Shown one piece after another: positions 25,412 to 34,999 of a DNA stretch of 64,000 bases; the first letter of the stretch is position 1; each line of letters starts with the position of its first letter. This stretch comes from Pseudomonadaceae bacterium (GTDB lineage Bacteria > Pseudomonadota > Gammaproteobacteria > Pseudomonadales > Pseudomonadaceae), in assembly GCA_900766265.1 (NCBI GenBank), contig CAAFUS010000017.1, forward strand, positions 62,001-126,000, read 5' to 3'. Made by a program: the position numbers and the translations under genes. The notes beneath the pieces were generated by a model, which was not told the DNA's origin, made no database searches, and saw nothing but the letters and a program-made list of their open reading frames with translations.

Positions 25412-26803
25412 CTATTCGCCGTCGTCCGGCGAGGTTCCGCCAGGGTCAGTGAAGCTCAGCCCATGTTTGCGCAGCCGGTCGTGCAGAGTCTTGCGCGGCA
25501 GGCCGAGCGCCTCAGCGACGCTGCGTAGCGAACTGTGCGGGCGCGCCAGTTCGGCGGCGATCAGGGCACGTTCGTAGGCTTCGACCTGGTCGCCCAGGTT
25601 GCTCGATGTGCCCTGCTCCGGGGCGGCCGCCACCTCGTCGGGCTCCAGCCCCAGATCCAGGCCGAGGGCGAAGCGCTCGGCGGCGTTCTGCAGTTCGCGC
25701 ACGTTGCCCGGCCAGCGATGGCGCAGCAGGAGCGCCCGTTGCTCTGGCGCGAGGGTGCGCAAGGGCAGGCCGTGGCGCCCGGCTGCGGCCTCGGCGAAGT
25801 GCTGAAAAAGGAACAGCACGTCACCGTTGCGCTCGCGCAACGGCGGGATGCGCAGCGGGGCGACGTTGAGCCGGTAGTAGAGGTCGGCGCGGAAGCGCCC
25901 CTGGTCGGCGGCCAGACGCAGATCCTCTTTGGTGGCGGCGATGACACGGATATCCAGCGGCGTCGACTGGTTGCCGCCCAAGCGCTCTACTACCCGCTCC
26001 TGCAGCAGGCGCAGCAGCTTGACCTGCACTTCCAGGCTCATGCTCTCGATCTCGTCGAGGAACAGGGTGCCGCCGTTGGCGAACTCGAACTTGCCGATGC
26101 GCCGTTTCTGCGCGCCGGTAAAGGCACCGGCCTCGTGGCCGAACAGCTCGCTTTCGACCACAGACTCGGCCAGCGCGCCGGCGTTGATCGCCACGAAAGG
26201 CCCGGCGCGGCGGTTTGACAGGTCGTGGAGCGCGCGCGCTACCACTTCCTTGCCCGATCCGGTTTCGCCCAGGATCAGCACATCGGCCTGGGTGCCGGCC
26301 AGGGCGCCGATCTGTTCGCGCAGGCGTTGTACCGCCGGCGATTGGCCGAGCAGGCGGGTCGAGAGCTCCTGACGGTCCGCCAGGGCCAGACGCAGACTGC
26401 GGTTGTCCAGCACCAGCTGGCGCAGGGCGAGGGCCCGGCGCACGCTTTCGAGCAACGCCTCGCTGGCAAAGGGTTTCTCCAGGAAGTCATAAGCTCCGGC
26501 GCGCATCGCCTGCACCGCCAGCGGCACGTCGCCGTGGCCGGTGATCAGCAGCACCGGGAGCTCGGCGTCGCGGGCATGCAGCTGTTCCAGCAGCGTCAGG
26601 CCGTCGACGCCGGGCATGCGGATGTCGCTGATGACCACCCCCGGCCAGTCGGCCGGCAGCTGCGCCGCGAGGTTGCGCGCATCGCCCAGGCTCACCACGT
26701 TGAGGCCGGCGAGGTCGAGGGTCTGGCTCAGCGCCTTGCGCAGGTGCGCATCGTCGTCGATCAGCACCACCTGTGCCTGGTTGTCGATCTGGCTGACGAT
26801 CAT
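25412..26803 (-). CDS. dctD: C4-dicarboxylate response regulator, sigma-54 activator
   Basis: A 463-residue NtrC-family regulator. The receiver domain has the phosphoacceptor Asp60 (VVISDIRMPG), the AAA+ domain has Walker A GETGSGKE at 179-186 and the sigma-54 contact loop GAFTGA at 226-231, and a C-terminal Fis-type helix-turn-helix ends the protein (SLRSVAEALGLPRKTLHDRLRK). It overlaps dctB by 4 nt and should activate the sigma-54 promoter in front of dctP when phosphorylated by DctB. Confidence 0.95.
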   Translation of the reverse strand: MIVSQIDNQAQVVLIDDDAHLRKALSQTLDLAGLNVVSLGDARNLAAQLPADWPGVVISDIRMPGVDGLTLLEQLHARDAELPVLLITGHGDVPLAVQAMRAGAYDFLEKPFASEALLESVRRALALRQLVLDNRSLRLALADRQELSTRLLGQSPAVQRLREQIGALAGTQADVLILGETGSGKEVVARALHDLSNRRAGPFVAINAGALAESVVESELFGHEAGAFTGAQKRRIGKFEFANGGTLFLDEIESMSLEVQVKLLRLLQERVVERLGGNQSTPLDIRVIAATKEDLRLAADQGRFRADLYYRLNVAPLRIPPLRERNGDVLFLFQHFAEAAAGRHGLPLRTLAPEQRALLLRHRWPGNVRELQNAAERFALGLDLGLEPDEVAAAPEQGTSSNLGDQVEAYERALIAAELARPHSSLRSVAEALGLPRKTLHDRLRKHGLSFTDPGGTSPDDGE

Positions 26804-28608
26804 TGCAGAAGGTCCTCGGTTGGAAAGGCGACGGCAGCGCTGGCCGAGCGTAGCGTCAGGCGGAGTTCCGCGCCGCCGTCGCGATGGTTGCCCAGCGAAA
26901 GTTCCGCGTCCAGCGCGCGGATCAGGGTGTCGCAGATCGCCAGTCCCAGCCCTAGGCCCTGGGCGCTGGTCTTGGTAGTGAAGAAGGGTTCGCGGGCGCG
27001 CGCCAATGCCTCGTCGCTGAAGCCCGGACCGTTGTCGCGCAGGGTCAGGACCACCCGCTGGTCGTGCTGCTCCGCGCTGATCCAGATGCGCCGCGGCAGG
27101 CCCCTTTCGATGAGCGCGTCCAGGGCATTGGCCAGCAGGTTGGAGATGATCTGGCGCAGGCGCGTTTCGCCGGCTTCCACCCAGAGCGTGGCGTCCGGCA
27201 CATCGCGGATCAGCTCGACGCCCATCGCCTGGCGCCGCTTGGCCAGCAGTGACAGGGCATCGTCGATGGCTGGCTGCAGCGCCACCCGCTCGGGCGCATG
27301 CCGGTCACGGCGGGCGAAGGCGCGCAGGTGGGCGATGATCGAGGCCATGCGCGCGGTCAGTTCGCTGATCAGGCGCAGGTTGTCCCGGGCCTCGTCGTTG
27401 CGGCCATGGTCGAGCAGCACGCCGGCGTTGTCGGCGTAGCTGCGGATGGCCGCCAGCGGCTGGTTGAGCTCGTGGCTGATGCTCGCCGACATGGTGCCCA
27501 GCGCCGACAGCTTGCCCGCCTGCAGAAGTTCGTCCTGCGCGCGCACCAGGTCCTGCTGCGCCTGCTCGCGTTCGAGCACTTCCTGTTTGAGCCGGCTGTT
27601 GAGCGCCTCGAGGTCCTGGGTTCGCTCCTGTACGCGCAGCTCCAGCTGCCGCCGTGCCTGGGCGTCGTGGGAGAGGCGTTCGAGGAAGTGCCGGCGCCGC
27701 TGCATCAGCAGCCCGACCCAGAGCAGCAGGGCCAGCAGGGTCGCGCCGCCGATGGCGACCACGGTGCGGACCGGGCGGTCGATCAGGCTGATCGGCGCGA
27801 GGATACGCACCGTCCAACCGGTCTCCTTGAGCTCGCGGCTCTGGATCAGCCACTGGTCGGTGTCGAACATCAGGTTGCGCGGTTCGAGGGTCGGGTAGGG
27901 CTGGTGAAACGCCAGTTCCTCGCGCTCCTCGGCGTCGAGTGCGCGGGTGGCGCGAAAACGCCAGTCGGGGTTGGAGGTGAGGATCACCACGCCATAGGCG
28001 TCGGTCACCAACAGCTGCTCGGGCGTGTTGCCCCAGAGCCGCTCCGTGTGGTCGAGGTCGACCTTGACCACCATGACGCCGATCACCTCATTGCCTTCGT
28101 GAACCGCCGCCCCGAAGTAGTAACCGCGCTTGCCCGAGGTGGTGCCGAGGCCGAAGAAACGTCCGAGCCGGCCGGCCTTGGCCTGGCGGAAATAGGGGCG
28201 GAAGGCGAAGTTGCGGTTGACGAAGCTGTCCTCGTCGGCCCAGTTGGAGGCCGCGAGGGTATTGCCGTCGGGGTCCATCAGGTAGATGACGTCGGCGCCC
28301 GTCTGGTTGCGCAGTTGGTTGAGCAGGCGGTTGGCGCGGTCGAGGGCCTGGGGATTGGCCTCGTCGAGCAGCGCGTCGCGGACCTCGGGCAGGTCGCCGA
28401 GGATGCGCGGCAGGACTTCGTAACGGCGTAGCGAACCCAGCAGGTTGGCGACATAGAGGTCGAGGGTCTGCCGGTTCTGTTCGGTCAGCTCGCCGCGGTA
28501 GTAACGCTCGGCCAGCTGCTCCAGGGGCCAGAGCATCGGCACCAGGATCAGGGCCAGCAGGGCCAGGCTGCGCCAGCGTGGACGTCGAGGTATCAGGGGA
28601 AAGGTCAT
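26800..28608 (-). CDS. dctB: C4-dicarboxylate sensor histidine kinase
   Basis: A 602-residue membrane kinase. Membrane segments near residues 14-30 and 283-302 flank a periplasmic double-Cache sensing domain. A coiled coil (about 310-365) leads to the phosphoacceptor His379 in ASISHELNQPLAAI. The ATPase domain shows an N box (NLLANALDA), a G1 box (RDNGPGF) and GLGLGLAIC. Paired with dctD through a 4-nt overlap; together they control dctPQM. Confidence 0.95.
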   Translation of the reverse strand: MTFPLIPRRPRWRSLALLALILVPMLWPLEQLAERYYRGELTEQNRQTLDLYVANLLGSLRRYEVLPRILGDLPEVRDALLDEANPQALDRANRLLNQLRNQTGADVIYLMDPDGNTLAASNWADEDSFVNRNFAFRPYFRQAKAGRLGRFFGLGTTSGKRGYYFGAAVHEGNEVIGVMVVKVDLDHTERLWGNTPEQLLVTDAYGVVILTSNPDWRFRATRALDAEEREELAFHQPYPTLEPRNLMFDTDQWLIQSRELKETGWTVRILAPISLIDRPVRTVVAIGGATLLALLLWVGLLMQRRRHFLERLSHDAQARRQLELRVQERTQDLEALNSRLKQEVLEREQAQQDLVRAQDELLQAGKLSALGTMSASISHELNQPLAAIRSYADNAGVLLDHGRNDEARDNLRLISELTARMASIIAHLRAFARRDRHAPERVALQPAIDDALSLLAKRRQAMGVELIRDVPDATLWVEAGETRLRQIISNLLANALDALIERGLPRRIWISAEQHDQRVVLTLRDNGPGFSDEALARAREPFFTTKTSAQGLGLGLAICDTLIRALDAELSLGNHRDGGAELRLTLRSASAAVAFPTEDLLQ

Positions 28609-28694
28609 GCATGCTGCGCCAAAGGGACCGGCGCATTATGCACGTTCACCGGGTCGGGCGGGACCGCCCGCGGTCGTCTCGCGCGGCGTCTCGG

Positions 28695-29603
28695 TCAGGC
28701 GCCCTGCCGGGACGCCTCGGGCCGGGATGCAACGCTTCGCGGAGTGGCGAGGCACTGCCGCATCGCCGTTTCCCAATCCGGTAGCTGGAGCGTCCAGGCG
28801 CGTTGCAGCAGGCTGCAGTCAAGCCGGGAATTGAGCGGGCGCTGGGCCGCGGTGGGGTAATCCTTCGAGGCGATCGGGCTCACCTCGGCGCAGGCCTTAC
28901 CCTGCTGGCGCAGGTGCTCGGCGATGGCGCAGGCGAAGCCGTACCAGGAGGTCTCGCCCGTGGAGGTCAGGTGGTACAGGCCCCAGGGGCCGCCATGGCC
29001 GTCGCGCCAGGCCCGTACCATTTGCCCGGTGACCTGGGCGAGGGTCCCAGCCCAGGTTGGCGAGCCGATCTCGTCGGCCACCACCGAGAGGCGGTCGCGT
29101 TCCTGCAACAGGCGCTGCATGGTCAGCAGGAAGTTCTTGCCATGCAGCGAGTAGACCCAGCTGGTGCGCAGCACCAGATACTGCCCCCCGACCGACTGGA
29201 TCGCTCGCTCCCCGGCCAGCTTGCTGGCGCCATAGACGCTCAGCGGGTCGGGTTCGTCCTGCTCGGTATAGGGCGTGGACTTGCGGCCGTTGAAGACGTA
29301 GTCGGTGGAGTAGTGAATCAGGGGGACGCCGAGGTTGGCTGCTTCCTCGGCGAGCACGCCGGGGCCCGTGGCATTCACCGCGAAGGCCTGCTCACGGTTG
29401 CTCTCGGCGGCGTCCACCGCGGTGTAGGCCGCGGTGTTGATGATCAGTTTCGGCCGCAGCCGGCGTATCTGCTGGCGAATCCGCTCGGGGTCCGCCAGAT
29501 CCAGCTCGGTGTGGCCGAGCGCGGTTACCTGCCCGTCACCGGCAAGTTCCAACTGCAGTTCACGTGACAGCTGGCCCTGTTTACCGATGATCAGGATGTT
29601 CAT
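28695..29603 (-). CDS. rmlD: dTDP-4-dehydrorhamnose reductase
   Basis: Last step of dTDP-L-rhamnose synthesis: NAD(P)H reduction of dTDP-4-dehydro-L-rhamnose. From ATG 29603 it has 302 residues. The nucleotide-binding GKQGQLS is at residues 7-13 and the catalytic YGASK (Tyr-x3-Lys) follows PLSV. The start overlaps the rmlC stop as ATGA; the longer open frame upstream is rmlC shadow. Rhamnose is used for O-antigen, LPS core or rhamnolipid. Confidence 0.95.
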   Translation of the reverse strand: MNILIIGKQGQLSRELQLELAGDGQVTALGHTELDLADPERIRQQIRRLRPKLIINTAAYTAVDAAESNREQAFAVNATGPGVLAEEAANLGVPLIHYSTDYVFNGRKSTPYTEQDEPDPLSVYGASKLAGERAIQSVGGQYLVLRTSWVYSLHGKNFLLTMQRLLQERDRLSVVADEIGSPTWAGTLAQVTGQMVRAWRDGHGGPWGLYHLTSTGETSWYGFACAIAEHLRQQGKACAEVSPIASKDYPTAAQRPLNSRLDCSLLQRAWTLQLPDWETAMRQCLATPRSVASRPEASRQGA

Positions 29604-30145
29604 GCAAAGCACTCCGCTTCGCTGAGGGGCAGGCCGGCGACGTCCTTTGAGGACAGTTGCGGCGCCTGGTCGATGGGCCACTCGATGCCCAGCGCCGGAT
29701 CGTTCCAGAGCAGGCTGCGCTCGTGGGCCGGTGCATAGTAATCGGTGGTCTTGTAGAGAAACTCGGCCGTTTCGCTGAGCACCACGAAGCCATGGGCGAA
29801 ACCTTCGGGAATCCAGAGCTGGCGATGACTCTCGGCGTTCAGGTGGATGCCGAACCACTTGCCGAAGGTCGGCGAGCTGCGACGCAGGTCGACGGCGACG
29901 TCGAAGACCTCGCCGGCGATCACCCGCACCAGTTTCCCCTGGGGCTGCTGGATCTGGTAATGCAGCCCGCGCAGCACGCCGCGCTGGGACTTGGAGTGGT
30001 TGTCCTGAACGAACTCGCGCTTGATGCCGGTGGCGTCTTCGAAGCGCGCGGCGTTGAAACTCTCGTAAAAGAAGCCCCGCGCGTCACCGAACACCTTGGG
30101 TTCGATGACCAGCACACCGGGCAGACTGGTCTCGATCACGTTCAT
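29600..30145 (-). CDS. rmlC: dTDP-4-dehydrorhamnose 3,5-epimerase
   Basis: A 181-residue cupin epimerase acting on dTDP-4-dehydro-6-deoxyglucose. RGLHYQIQQPQGKLVRV contains the catalytic His, and YKTTDYYAPAHE the conserved Tyr region. Length is normal for RmlC. It overlaps rmlA upstream and rmlD downstream by 4 nt each. Confidence 0.96.
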   Translation of the reverse strand: MNVIETSLPGVLVIEPKVFGDARGFFYESFNAARFEDATGIKREFVQDNHSKSQRGVLRGLHYQIQQPQGKLVRVIAGEVFDVAVDLRRSSPTFGKWFGIHLNAESHRQLWIPEGFAHGFVVLSETAEFLYKTTDYYAPAHERSLLWNDPALGIEWPIDQAPQLSSKDVAGLPLSEAECFA

Positions 30146-31014
30146 TCGCGTTCACCCGCGAGCTTGAACAGGTATTGGCCGTAGCCGGTCTTGCCGAACA
30201 TATCGGCCCGGGCGAGCAGCTGCTGGTGGTCGATCCAGCCGTTCTGGTAGGCGATTTCCTCGAGGCAGGCCACTTTCAGGCCCTGGCGGTGCTCGATGGT
30301 CTGCACGTACTGCGAGGCTTCGAGCAGGCTGTCGTGGGTGCCGGTGTCGAGCCAGGCGAAGCCGCGGCCGAAGCGCTCGACGCGCAGGTCGCCGCGCTCC
30401 AGGTAGGCCATGTTGACGTCGGTGATCTCCAGCTCGCCACGTGGCGAGGGCTTGATCGACTTGGCGATCTGCACCACGTCGTTGTCGTAGAAGTACAGGC
30501 CGGTGACAGCGAAGCTGGACTTGGGCTTCTTCGGCTTCTCCTCGATGGACAGGGCCTTGCCCGACTCGTCGAAGTCGATCACGCCGAAGCGTTCCGGGTC
30601 CTTGACCCAGTAGCCGAACACCGTCGCGCCGTTGGGCTGGCTGGCGGCGCGCTTGAGCTTTTCGGTGAAGTGCTGGCCGTGGAAGATATTGTCGCCCAGG
30701 ATCAGGCAAACCGAGTCGTCGCCAATGAACTCTTCACCGATCAAGAACGCCTGGGCCAGGCCGTCCGGAGAAGGCTGCTCGGCGTAGCTGAAGTTCACGC
30801 CGAACTGGCTGCCGTCGCCCAGCAGGTTGCGGTACTGCGGCAAGTCGGTCGGGGTGGAAATGACCAGAATGTCGCGAATCCCGGCGAGCATCAGCACCGA
30901 GATCGGATAGTAGGCCATCGGCTTGTCGTAGATCGGCAGCAGCTGCTTGGATACGCCCAGGGTGATGGGGTGCAGACGGGTGCCGGAGCCCCCGGCGAGG
31001 ATGATTCCTTTCAT
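30142..31014 (-). CDS. rmlA: Glucose-1-phosphate thymidylyltransferase
   Basis: First enzyme of the dTDP-rhamnose pathway: glucose-1-phosphate plus dTTP to dTDP-glucose. It has 290 residues, with the nucleotidyltransferase signature GGSGTRLHP at 8-16, YDKPMAYYPIS and the LGDNIFHGQ block. It starts within the rmlB stop (4-nt overlap). Confidence 0.97.
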   Translation of the reverse strand: MKGIILAGGSGTRLHPITLGVSKQLLPIYDKPMAYYPISVLMLAGIRDILVISTPTDLPQYRNLLGDGSQFGVNFSYAEQPSPDGLAQAFLIGEEFIGDDSVCLILGDNIFHGQHFTEKLKRAASQPNGATVFGYWVKDPERFGVIDFDESGKALSIEEKPKKPKSSFAVTGLYFYDNDVVQIAKSIKPSPRGELEITDVNMAYLERGDLRVERFGRGFAWLDTGTHDSLLEASQYVQTIEHRQGLKVACLEEIAYQNGWIDHQQLLARADMFGKTGYGQYLFKLAGERE

Positions 31015-32084
31015 GCGCTTTGCTCCAGGGCGCCGAGGCGCTCACGTTGATAGCTGCCGTCCTGTACGCGACGGCACCATTCCAGGTTGTCCAGGTACCA
31101 CTGCACGGTCTTGCGCAGCCCGGACTGGAAGGTTTCTTCGGGTACCCAGCCGAGCTCGCGCTCGATCTTGCTGGCGTCGATCGCGTAGCGCAGGTCGTGA
31201 CCCGGGCGATCCTTGACGAAGGTGATGAGGTCTTCGAAGCGTTCGATACCGGCCGGTTTTTGCGGTGCCAGCTCTTCGAGCAGGGCGCAGATGCCACGTA
31301 CCACGTCGATGTTCTTCTGTTCGTTGTGGCCGCCGATGTTGTAGGTCTCGCCGATTACGCCTTCGCTGACCACCTTGAACAGGGCGCGAGCGTGGTCCTC
31401 CACGAACAGCCAGTCACGTACCTGGGAGCCGTCGCCATAGACGGGCAGCTTCTTGCCGTCCAGCGCGTTGAGGATCACCAGTGGGATCAGCTTTTCCGGG
31501 AAATGATACGGGCCGTAGTTGTTGGAGCAATTGGTCACCAGCACTGGCAGGCCGTAAGTACGGTGCCAGGCGCGGACCAGATGGTCAGACGAAGCCTTGC
31601 TCGCCGAGTACGGGGAGCTCGGTGCGTAGGGCGTGGTCTCGGTGAACAGGTCGTCCACACCGTGCAGGTCGCCATACACCTCGTCGGTGGAAATGTGGTG
31701 GAAGCGGAACGCATCACGGCGCTCGGCTGGCAGGCTCTGCCAGTAGGCGCGGGCGGCCTCGAGCAGCTGGTAGGTGCCGACGATGTTGGTGTGGATGAAT
31801 TCGGCCGGCCCGTCGATGGAACGATCGACGTGGGATTCGGCGGCCAGGTGCATGATGGCGTCGGGTTGGAACTCCGATAGCGCCTCGCTTACCCGCTCAC
31901 GATCGGCGATGTCGGCCTGGACGAACCCGTAGCGCGGGTTGTCCTGCACCTCGCTGAGGGACTCCAGGTTGCCGGCGTAGGTCAGTTTGTCGAGGTTGAG
32001 GACACTGTGCTCGGTGTCGAGGATCAGGTGACGGATAAGTGCGGAGCCGATGAATCCGGCTCCGCCGGTGACGAGAATGCGCAT
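31011..32084 (-). CDS. rmlB: dTDP-glucose 4,6-dehydratase
   Basis: Converts dTDP-glucose to dTDP-4-dehydro-6-deoxyglucose with bound NAD. From ATG 32084 it has 357 residues: GGAGFIG at 7-13, AAESHVDRSI, the catalytic STDEVYG block and SPYSASKASSD (Tyr-x3-Lys). The open frame extends 26 codons upstream, but homologous proteins begin at MRILVTGG. It is the first gene of the unusual order rmlB-A-C-D; the promoter must lie in the 171-nt gap before yceH. Confidence 0.96.
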   Translation of the reverse strand: MRILVTGGAGFIGSALIRHLILDTEHSVLNLDKLTYAGNLESLSEVQDNPRYGFVQADIADRERVSEALSEFQPDAIMHLAAESHVDRSIDGPAEFIHTNIVGTYQLLEAARAYWQSLPAERRDAFRFHHISTDEVYGDLHGVDDLFTETTPYAPSSPYSASKASSDHLVRAWHRTYGLPVLVTNCSNNYGPYHFPEKLIPLVILNALDGKKLPVYGDGSQVRDWLFVEDHARALFKVVSEGVIGETYNIGGHNEQKNIDVVRGICALLEELAPQKPAGIERFEDLITFVKDRPGHDLRYAIDASKIERELGWVPEETFQSGLRKTVQWYLDNLEWCRRVQDGSYQRERLGALEQSA

Positions 32085-32209
32085 GATGATAGGGCTTCCT
32101 TGGCGCGCTGTAGAGCAGCAGGCTCTTAGCATATCGGCTGCATAGACACAGCCGAAATTCAAAAATTCCCGAGCCGTCGCAAGGAGCTCGATGACATTTC
32201 GAAGAACCT

Positions 32210-32227
32210 CGTGCCCGGCTGGGCACG
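32210..32227. other. Hairpin downstream of yceH
   Basis: CGTGCCC-GGCT-GGGCACG, a perfect 7-bp stem 29 nt after the yceH stop. No strong T-tract follows on the minus strand; it may partly insulate yceH from rmlB. Confidence 0.4.
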
Positions 32228-32255
32228 GCGCTGGCAGGCGGACCGGCGACGGCGC

Positions 32256-32897
32256 TTAGTCGGCCGTGCCTTCGAGCCGGGCCAGCCGCTCTTCGAGTGC
32301 CTGCACGCGGGCTTCCAGCGCTTCGAGACGCGAAGGGGCGACCGCCGCGTCTTCTTCGTCCGCGCTGTCGGCTGCCATGTCGCTGCCGGCCAGAAGATGC
32401 ACGTAGCGCTCCTCGCGCTGGCCGGCCTGACGCGGCAGACGGGTCACCAGCGTGCGGCTGGCCAGGCGTTCGAGCTGATGCTGGACATCGGCCAGGTCAT
32501 CGAAGGGCTGCATCCGGCTGCTGCGGGTCAGCAGTTCGTTGAGGGTCTGCGGGCCGCGCAACAGCAGCAGACCGACCAGCGCCACCTGGGGCGCGGTCAG
32601 CTGCAGCGCCTTTTCGGCACGGTGCTCCCAGCGGTCGGCACGGCTGCCCATGACCATGCGAACCAGTCCTTGCTCCTCGAGCGTGCGCAGGCCCTGGCCG
32701 ACTTGGCCGGCGGAGAGGTTCATCACCGGCTCGCGGCTGGTCTTCTGGTTGCAGGCCAGCACCAGCGCATTGAGCGTCAGGGGGTAGGTTTCCGGTGAAA
32801 GCGCCTGTTTCTCGATCAGGCAGCCGAGGATGCGGGCCTCGGTGGCGCTCAGCGGTTGCGGAGAATTCTCGGTGCCGCCGGGGTCAGACAAGGACAT
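32256..32897 (-). CDS. yceH: YceH/DUF480-family protein
   Basis: A 213-residue cytoplasmic protein of the YceH family: tandem winged-helix domains, with LSATEARILGCLIEKQ and the TYPLTLNALVLACNQKTSREPVM block diagnostic for the family. The C-terminus (about residue 188 on) is a leucine-heptad coiled coil rich in Glu/Arg. No biochemical role is established. It is transcribed toward rmlB and divergently from the MCE transporter operon. Confidence 0.9.
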   Translation of the reverse strand: MSLSDPGGTENSPQPLSATEARILGCLIEKQALSPETYPLTLNALVLACNQKTSREPVMNLSAGQVGQGLRTLEEQGLVRMVMGSRADRWEHRAEKALQLTAPQVALVGLLLLRGPQTLNELLTRSSRMQPFDDLADVQHQLERLASRTLVTRLPRQAGQREERYVHLLAGSDMAADSADEEDAAVAPSRLEALEARVQALEERLARLEGTAD

Positions 32898-33047
32898 GGG
32901 TTCTCCTTTTGCGAAAGCGCAAGCCTAGCTGGCCACGGCGCGGTTGCCCATACACCGGGCGGGACGGGCGGTGGCGGTTCTGCTTGCCGGCGTCGGCTGC
33001 TAGGATCGGACAGGTCACGCGACGTCACCATTTCACAAGGGTCATTG

Positions 33048-34199
33048 ATGCACGCTGATACCAGGCTACCCGGCACGCTGCGCCTGCAGGACGAGACGTC
33101 CGGCAGCCATCTGCAGGTGTCCGGTGACTGGACCCTTGCCCATTACGCGACCTTGCGGCGCGAGGTCGAGCGGGCGCAGCCGAAGGTCAGCCAGAGCGCT
33201 ACCGTGGACTTCGCCGACCTCGGCGCCCTGGATACAGCCGGTGCCGGGCTGCTGGCCGAGCTGATCGGCGCCGAGCGGCTGGCGCGTGTCGACCAATGGG
33301 CGCCGCAGCTACCGGGCGAGCGGCTGGCCCTGCTGCGCAGCGTTGCCGATGCGCTGGACGCACCCGGCGGCGAGCCGGACGACACGCGCAGCGGCTCGGC
33401 GGTCGGCGACCTGCTGGCCCACATCGGCCGCACCGTCTCCCATGTCTGGCAGCAGCAGCGAGCCTTGCTCGGCTTCATCGGCCTGACCCTACAGGCGCTG
33501 GCGCTGACAGTCCTGCGGCCTCGCCGCTGGCGGCTCACCGCCCTGGCGTCGCATATCGAGCAGACCGGCCTGGATGCGGTCCCGATCGTCGCGCTGCTGA
33601 CCTTCATGGTGGGCGCGGTGGTGGCCTTTCTCGGCGCCACGGTGCTTGCCGAGTTCGGCGCCAGCATCTACACGGTGAGCCTGGTGGCCTTCGCCTTCCT
33701 GCGCGAATTCGGCGTGCTGCTGGCGGCGATCCTGCTGGCCGGGCGCAGCGCCAGCGCCTTCGCCGCGCAGATCGGTTCGATGAAGGCCAACGAGGAAGTC
33801 GACGCGATTCGCACCCTCGGCCTGGACCCAGTCGAGCTGCTGGTGCTGCCGCGGGTGCTGGCGATGCTGGTCGCGCTGCCGATCCTGACCTTCGTCGGCA
33901 TGCTCTGCGGGATCGTCGGCGGCGCGGTGGTGTGCGTGCTGGCGCTGGACATTTCGATTGCCCAGTTCGTCGGCATTCTGCAGCGCGACATCGGTATCAG
34001 CCACTTTCTGGTCGGTCTGGCGAAGGCGCCGGTGTTCGCCTTCCTGATCGGCGTGATCGGTTGCCTGGAGGGCTTCAAGGTCTCGGGCAGCGCCCAGTCG
34101 GTGGGCGAGCACACCACCTCCAGTGTGGTGCAGTCGATTTTCATGGTGATCCTGATCGATGCAGTCGCCGCGATGTTCTTCATGGAGATGGGCTGGTGA
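33048..34199 (+). CDS. STAS-MlaE permease of an MCE-type lipid ABC transporter
   Basis: A 383-residue inner-membrane permease. The first ~100 residues form a STAS-like domain (VDFADLGALDTAGAGLLAEL); the rest is an MlaE permease with about five membrane segments, including GAVVAFLGATVLAEFGAS, GSMKANEEVDAIRTLGLDP and the C-terminal VIGCLEGFKVSGSA. ATG 33048 follows AAGGG. It is the first gene of a four-gene operon moving lipids between inner and outer membrane. The STAS fusion distinguishes it from the canonical MlaFEDCB system, where STAS is the separate MlaB. Confidence 0.92.
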   Translation: MHADTRLPGTLRLQDETSGSHLQVSGDWTLAHYATLRREVERAQPKVSQSATVDFADLGALDTAGAGLLAELIGAERLARVDQWAPQLPGERLALLRSVADALDAPGGEPDDTRSGSAVGDLLAHIGRTVSHVWQQQRALLGFIGLTLQALALTVLRPRRWRLTALASHIEQTGLDAVPIVALLTFMVGAVVAFLGATVLAEFGASIYTVSLVAFAFLREFGVLLAAILLAGRSASAFAAQIGSMKANEEVDAIRTLGLDPVELLVLPRVLAMLVALPILTFVGMLCGIVGGAVVCVLALDISIAQFVGILQRDIGISHFLVGLAKAPVFAFLIGVIGCLEGFKVSGSAQSVGEHTTSSVVQSIFMVILIDAVAAMFFMEMGW

Positions 34200-34999
34200 C
34201 GGGTCCGCAGGCGCCGACGGCCGAGGCCCTGATCGAGGTGCGCGGCCTGGTCAACCGCTTCGGTCGGCAGACCGTGCACGACGGACTCGACCTGGATATC
34301 CGCCGTGGCGAGATCCTCGGCGTGGTCGGCGGATCGGGGACCGGCAAGTCGGTGCTGCTGCGCAGCATCGTCGGCCTGCGCCGGCCCACCGAAGGCAGCG
34401 TGCGGGTGTTCGGCGAGGAACTACTGGCGCTGAGCCCGGCGCGCCGTTCCCAGCTGGAGCGGCGCTTTGGCGTGCTGTTCCAGCGTGGCGCGCTGTTCAC
34501 CTCGCTGAACCTGCAGGAGAACGTCGCGCTGCCGTTGATCGAGCATGCCGGGCTCAGCCGCCGAGACGCCGAGCATCTGGCACGGCTGAAACTGGCCCTG
34601 GCCGGGCTGCCCTCCGGGGCGGCTTGCAAGTTCCCCGATGAACTCTCCGGCGGCATGGTCAAGCGCGCGGCGCTGGCCCGCGCGCTGGCGCTGGATCCCG
34701 AGGTGCTGTTTCTCGACGAGCCAACCGCGGGGCTCGATCCGATCGGCGCGGCGGCGTTCGACCAGCTGATCCTGACCCTGCGCGATGCGCTGGGCCTGAG
34801 CGTGTTCCTGGTCACTCACGACCTCGACACTCTCTACACCATCTGCGACCGGGTCGCGGTGCTGTCGCAGAAGCGTGTACGGGTGGCGGACCGGCTGGAG
34901 GTGGTCGAGGCCACCGACGATGCCTGGATCCGCGATTACTTCCACGGCCCGCGTGGCCGTGCGGCGCACAAGGCTGCCGAACTACTGGAGGCTCCCTGA
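34196..34999 (+). CDS. MCE-type lipid ABC transporter ATPase (MlaF-like)
   Basis: The 267-residue ATPase starts at GTG 34196 inside the permease stop (GTGA). Walker A GGSGTGKS is at 45-52, the signature LSGGMVKR at 150-157 and Walker B LFLDEP at 171-176. LSGGMVKRAALARA is the MlaF-type variant of the signature. A much longer open frame begins at 33296, but its first 300 residues are out-of-frame permease sequence. Its stop directly abuts the next ATG. Confidence 0.94.
   Translation: MTGPQAPTAEALIEVRGLVNRFGRQTVHDGLDLDIRRGEILGVVGGSGTGKSVLLRSIVGLRRPTEGSVRVFGEELLALSPARRSQLERRFGVLFQRGALFTSLNLQENVALPLIEHAGLSRRDAEHLARLKLALAGLPSGAACKFPDELSGGMVKRAALARALALDPEVLFLDEPTAGLDPIGAAAFDQLILTLRDALGLSVFLVTHDLDTLYTICDRVAVLSQKRVRVADRLEVVEATDDAWIRDYFHGPRGRAAHKAAELLEAP

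Noticed and set aside
33296..34195. N-terminal extension of the MlaF-like ATPase
   Set aside because: This stretch is the permease gene in another frame; GTG 34196 in a GTGA overlap gives the family-normal start.
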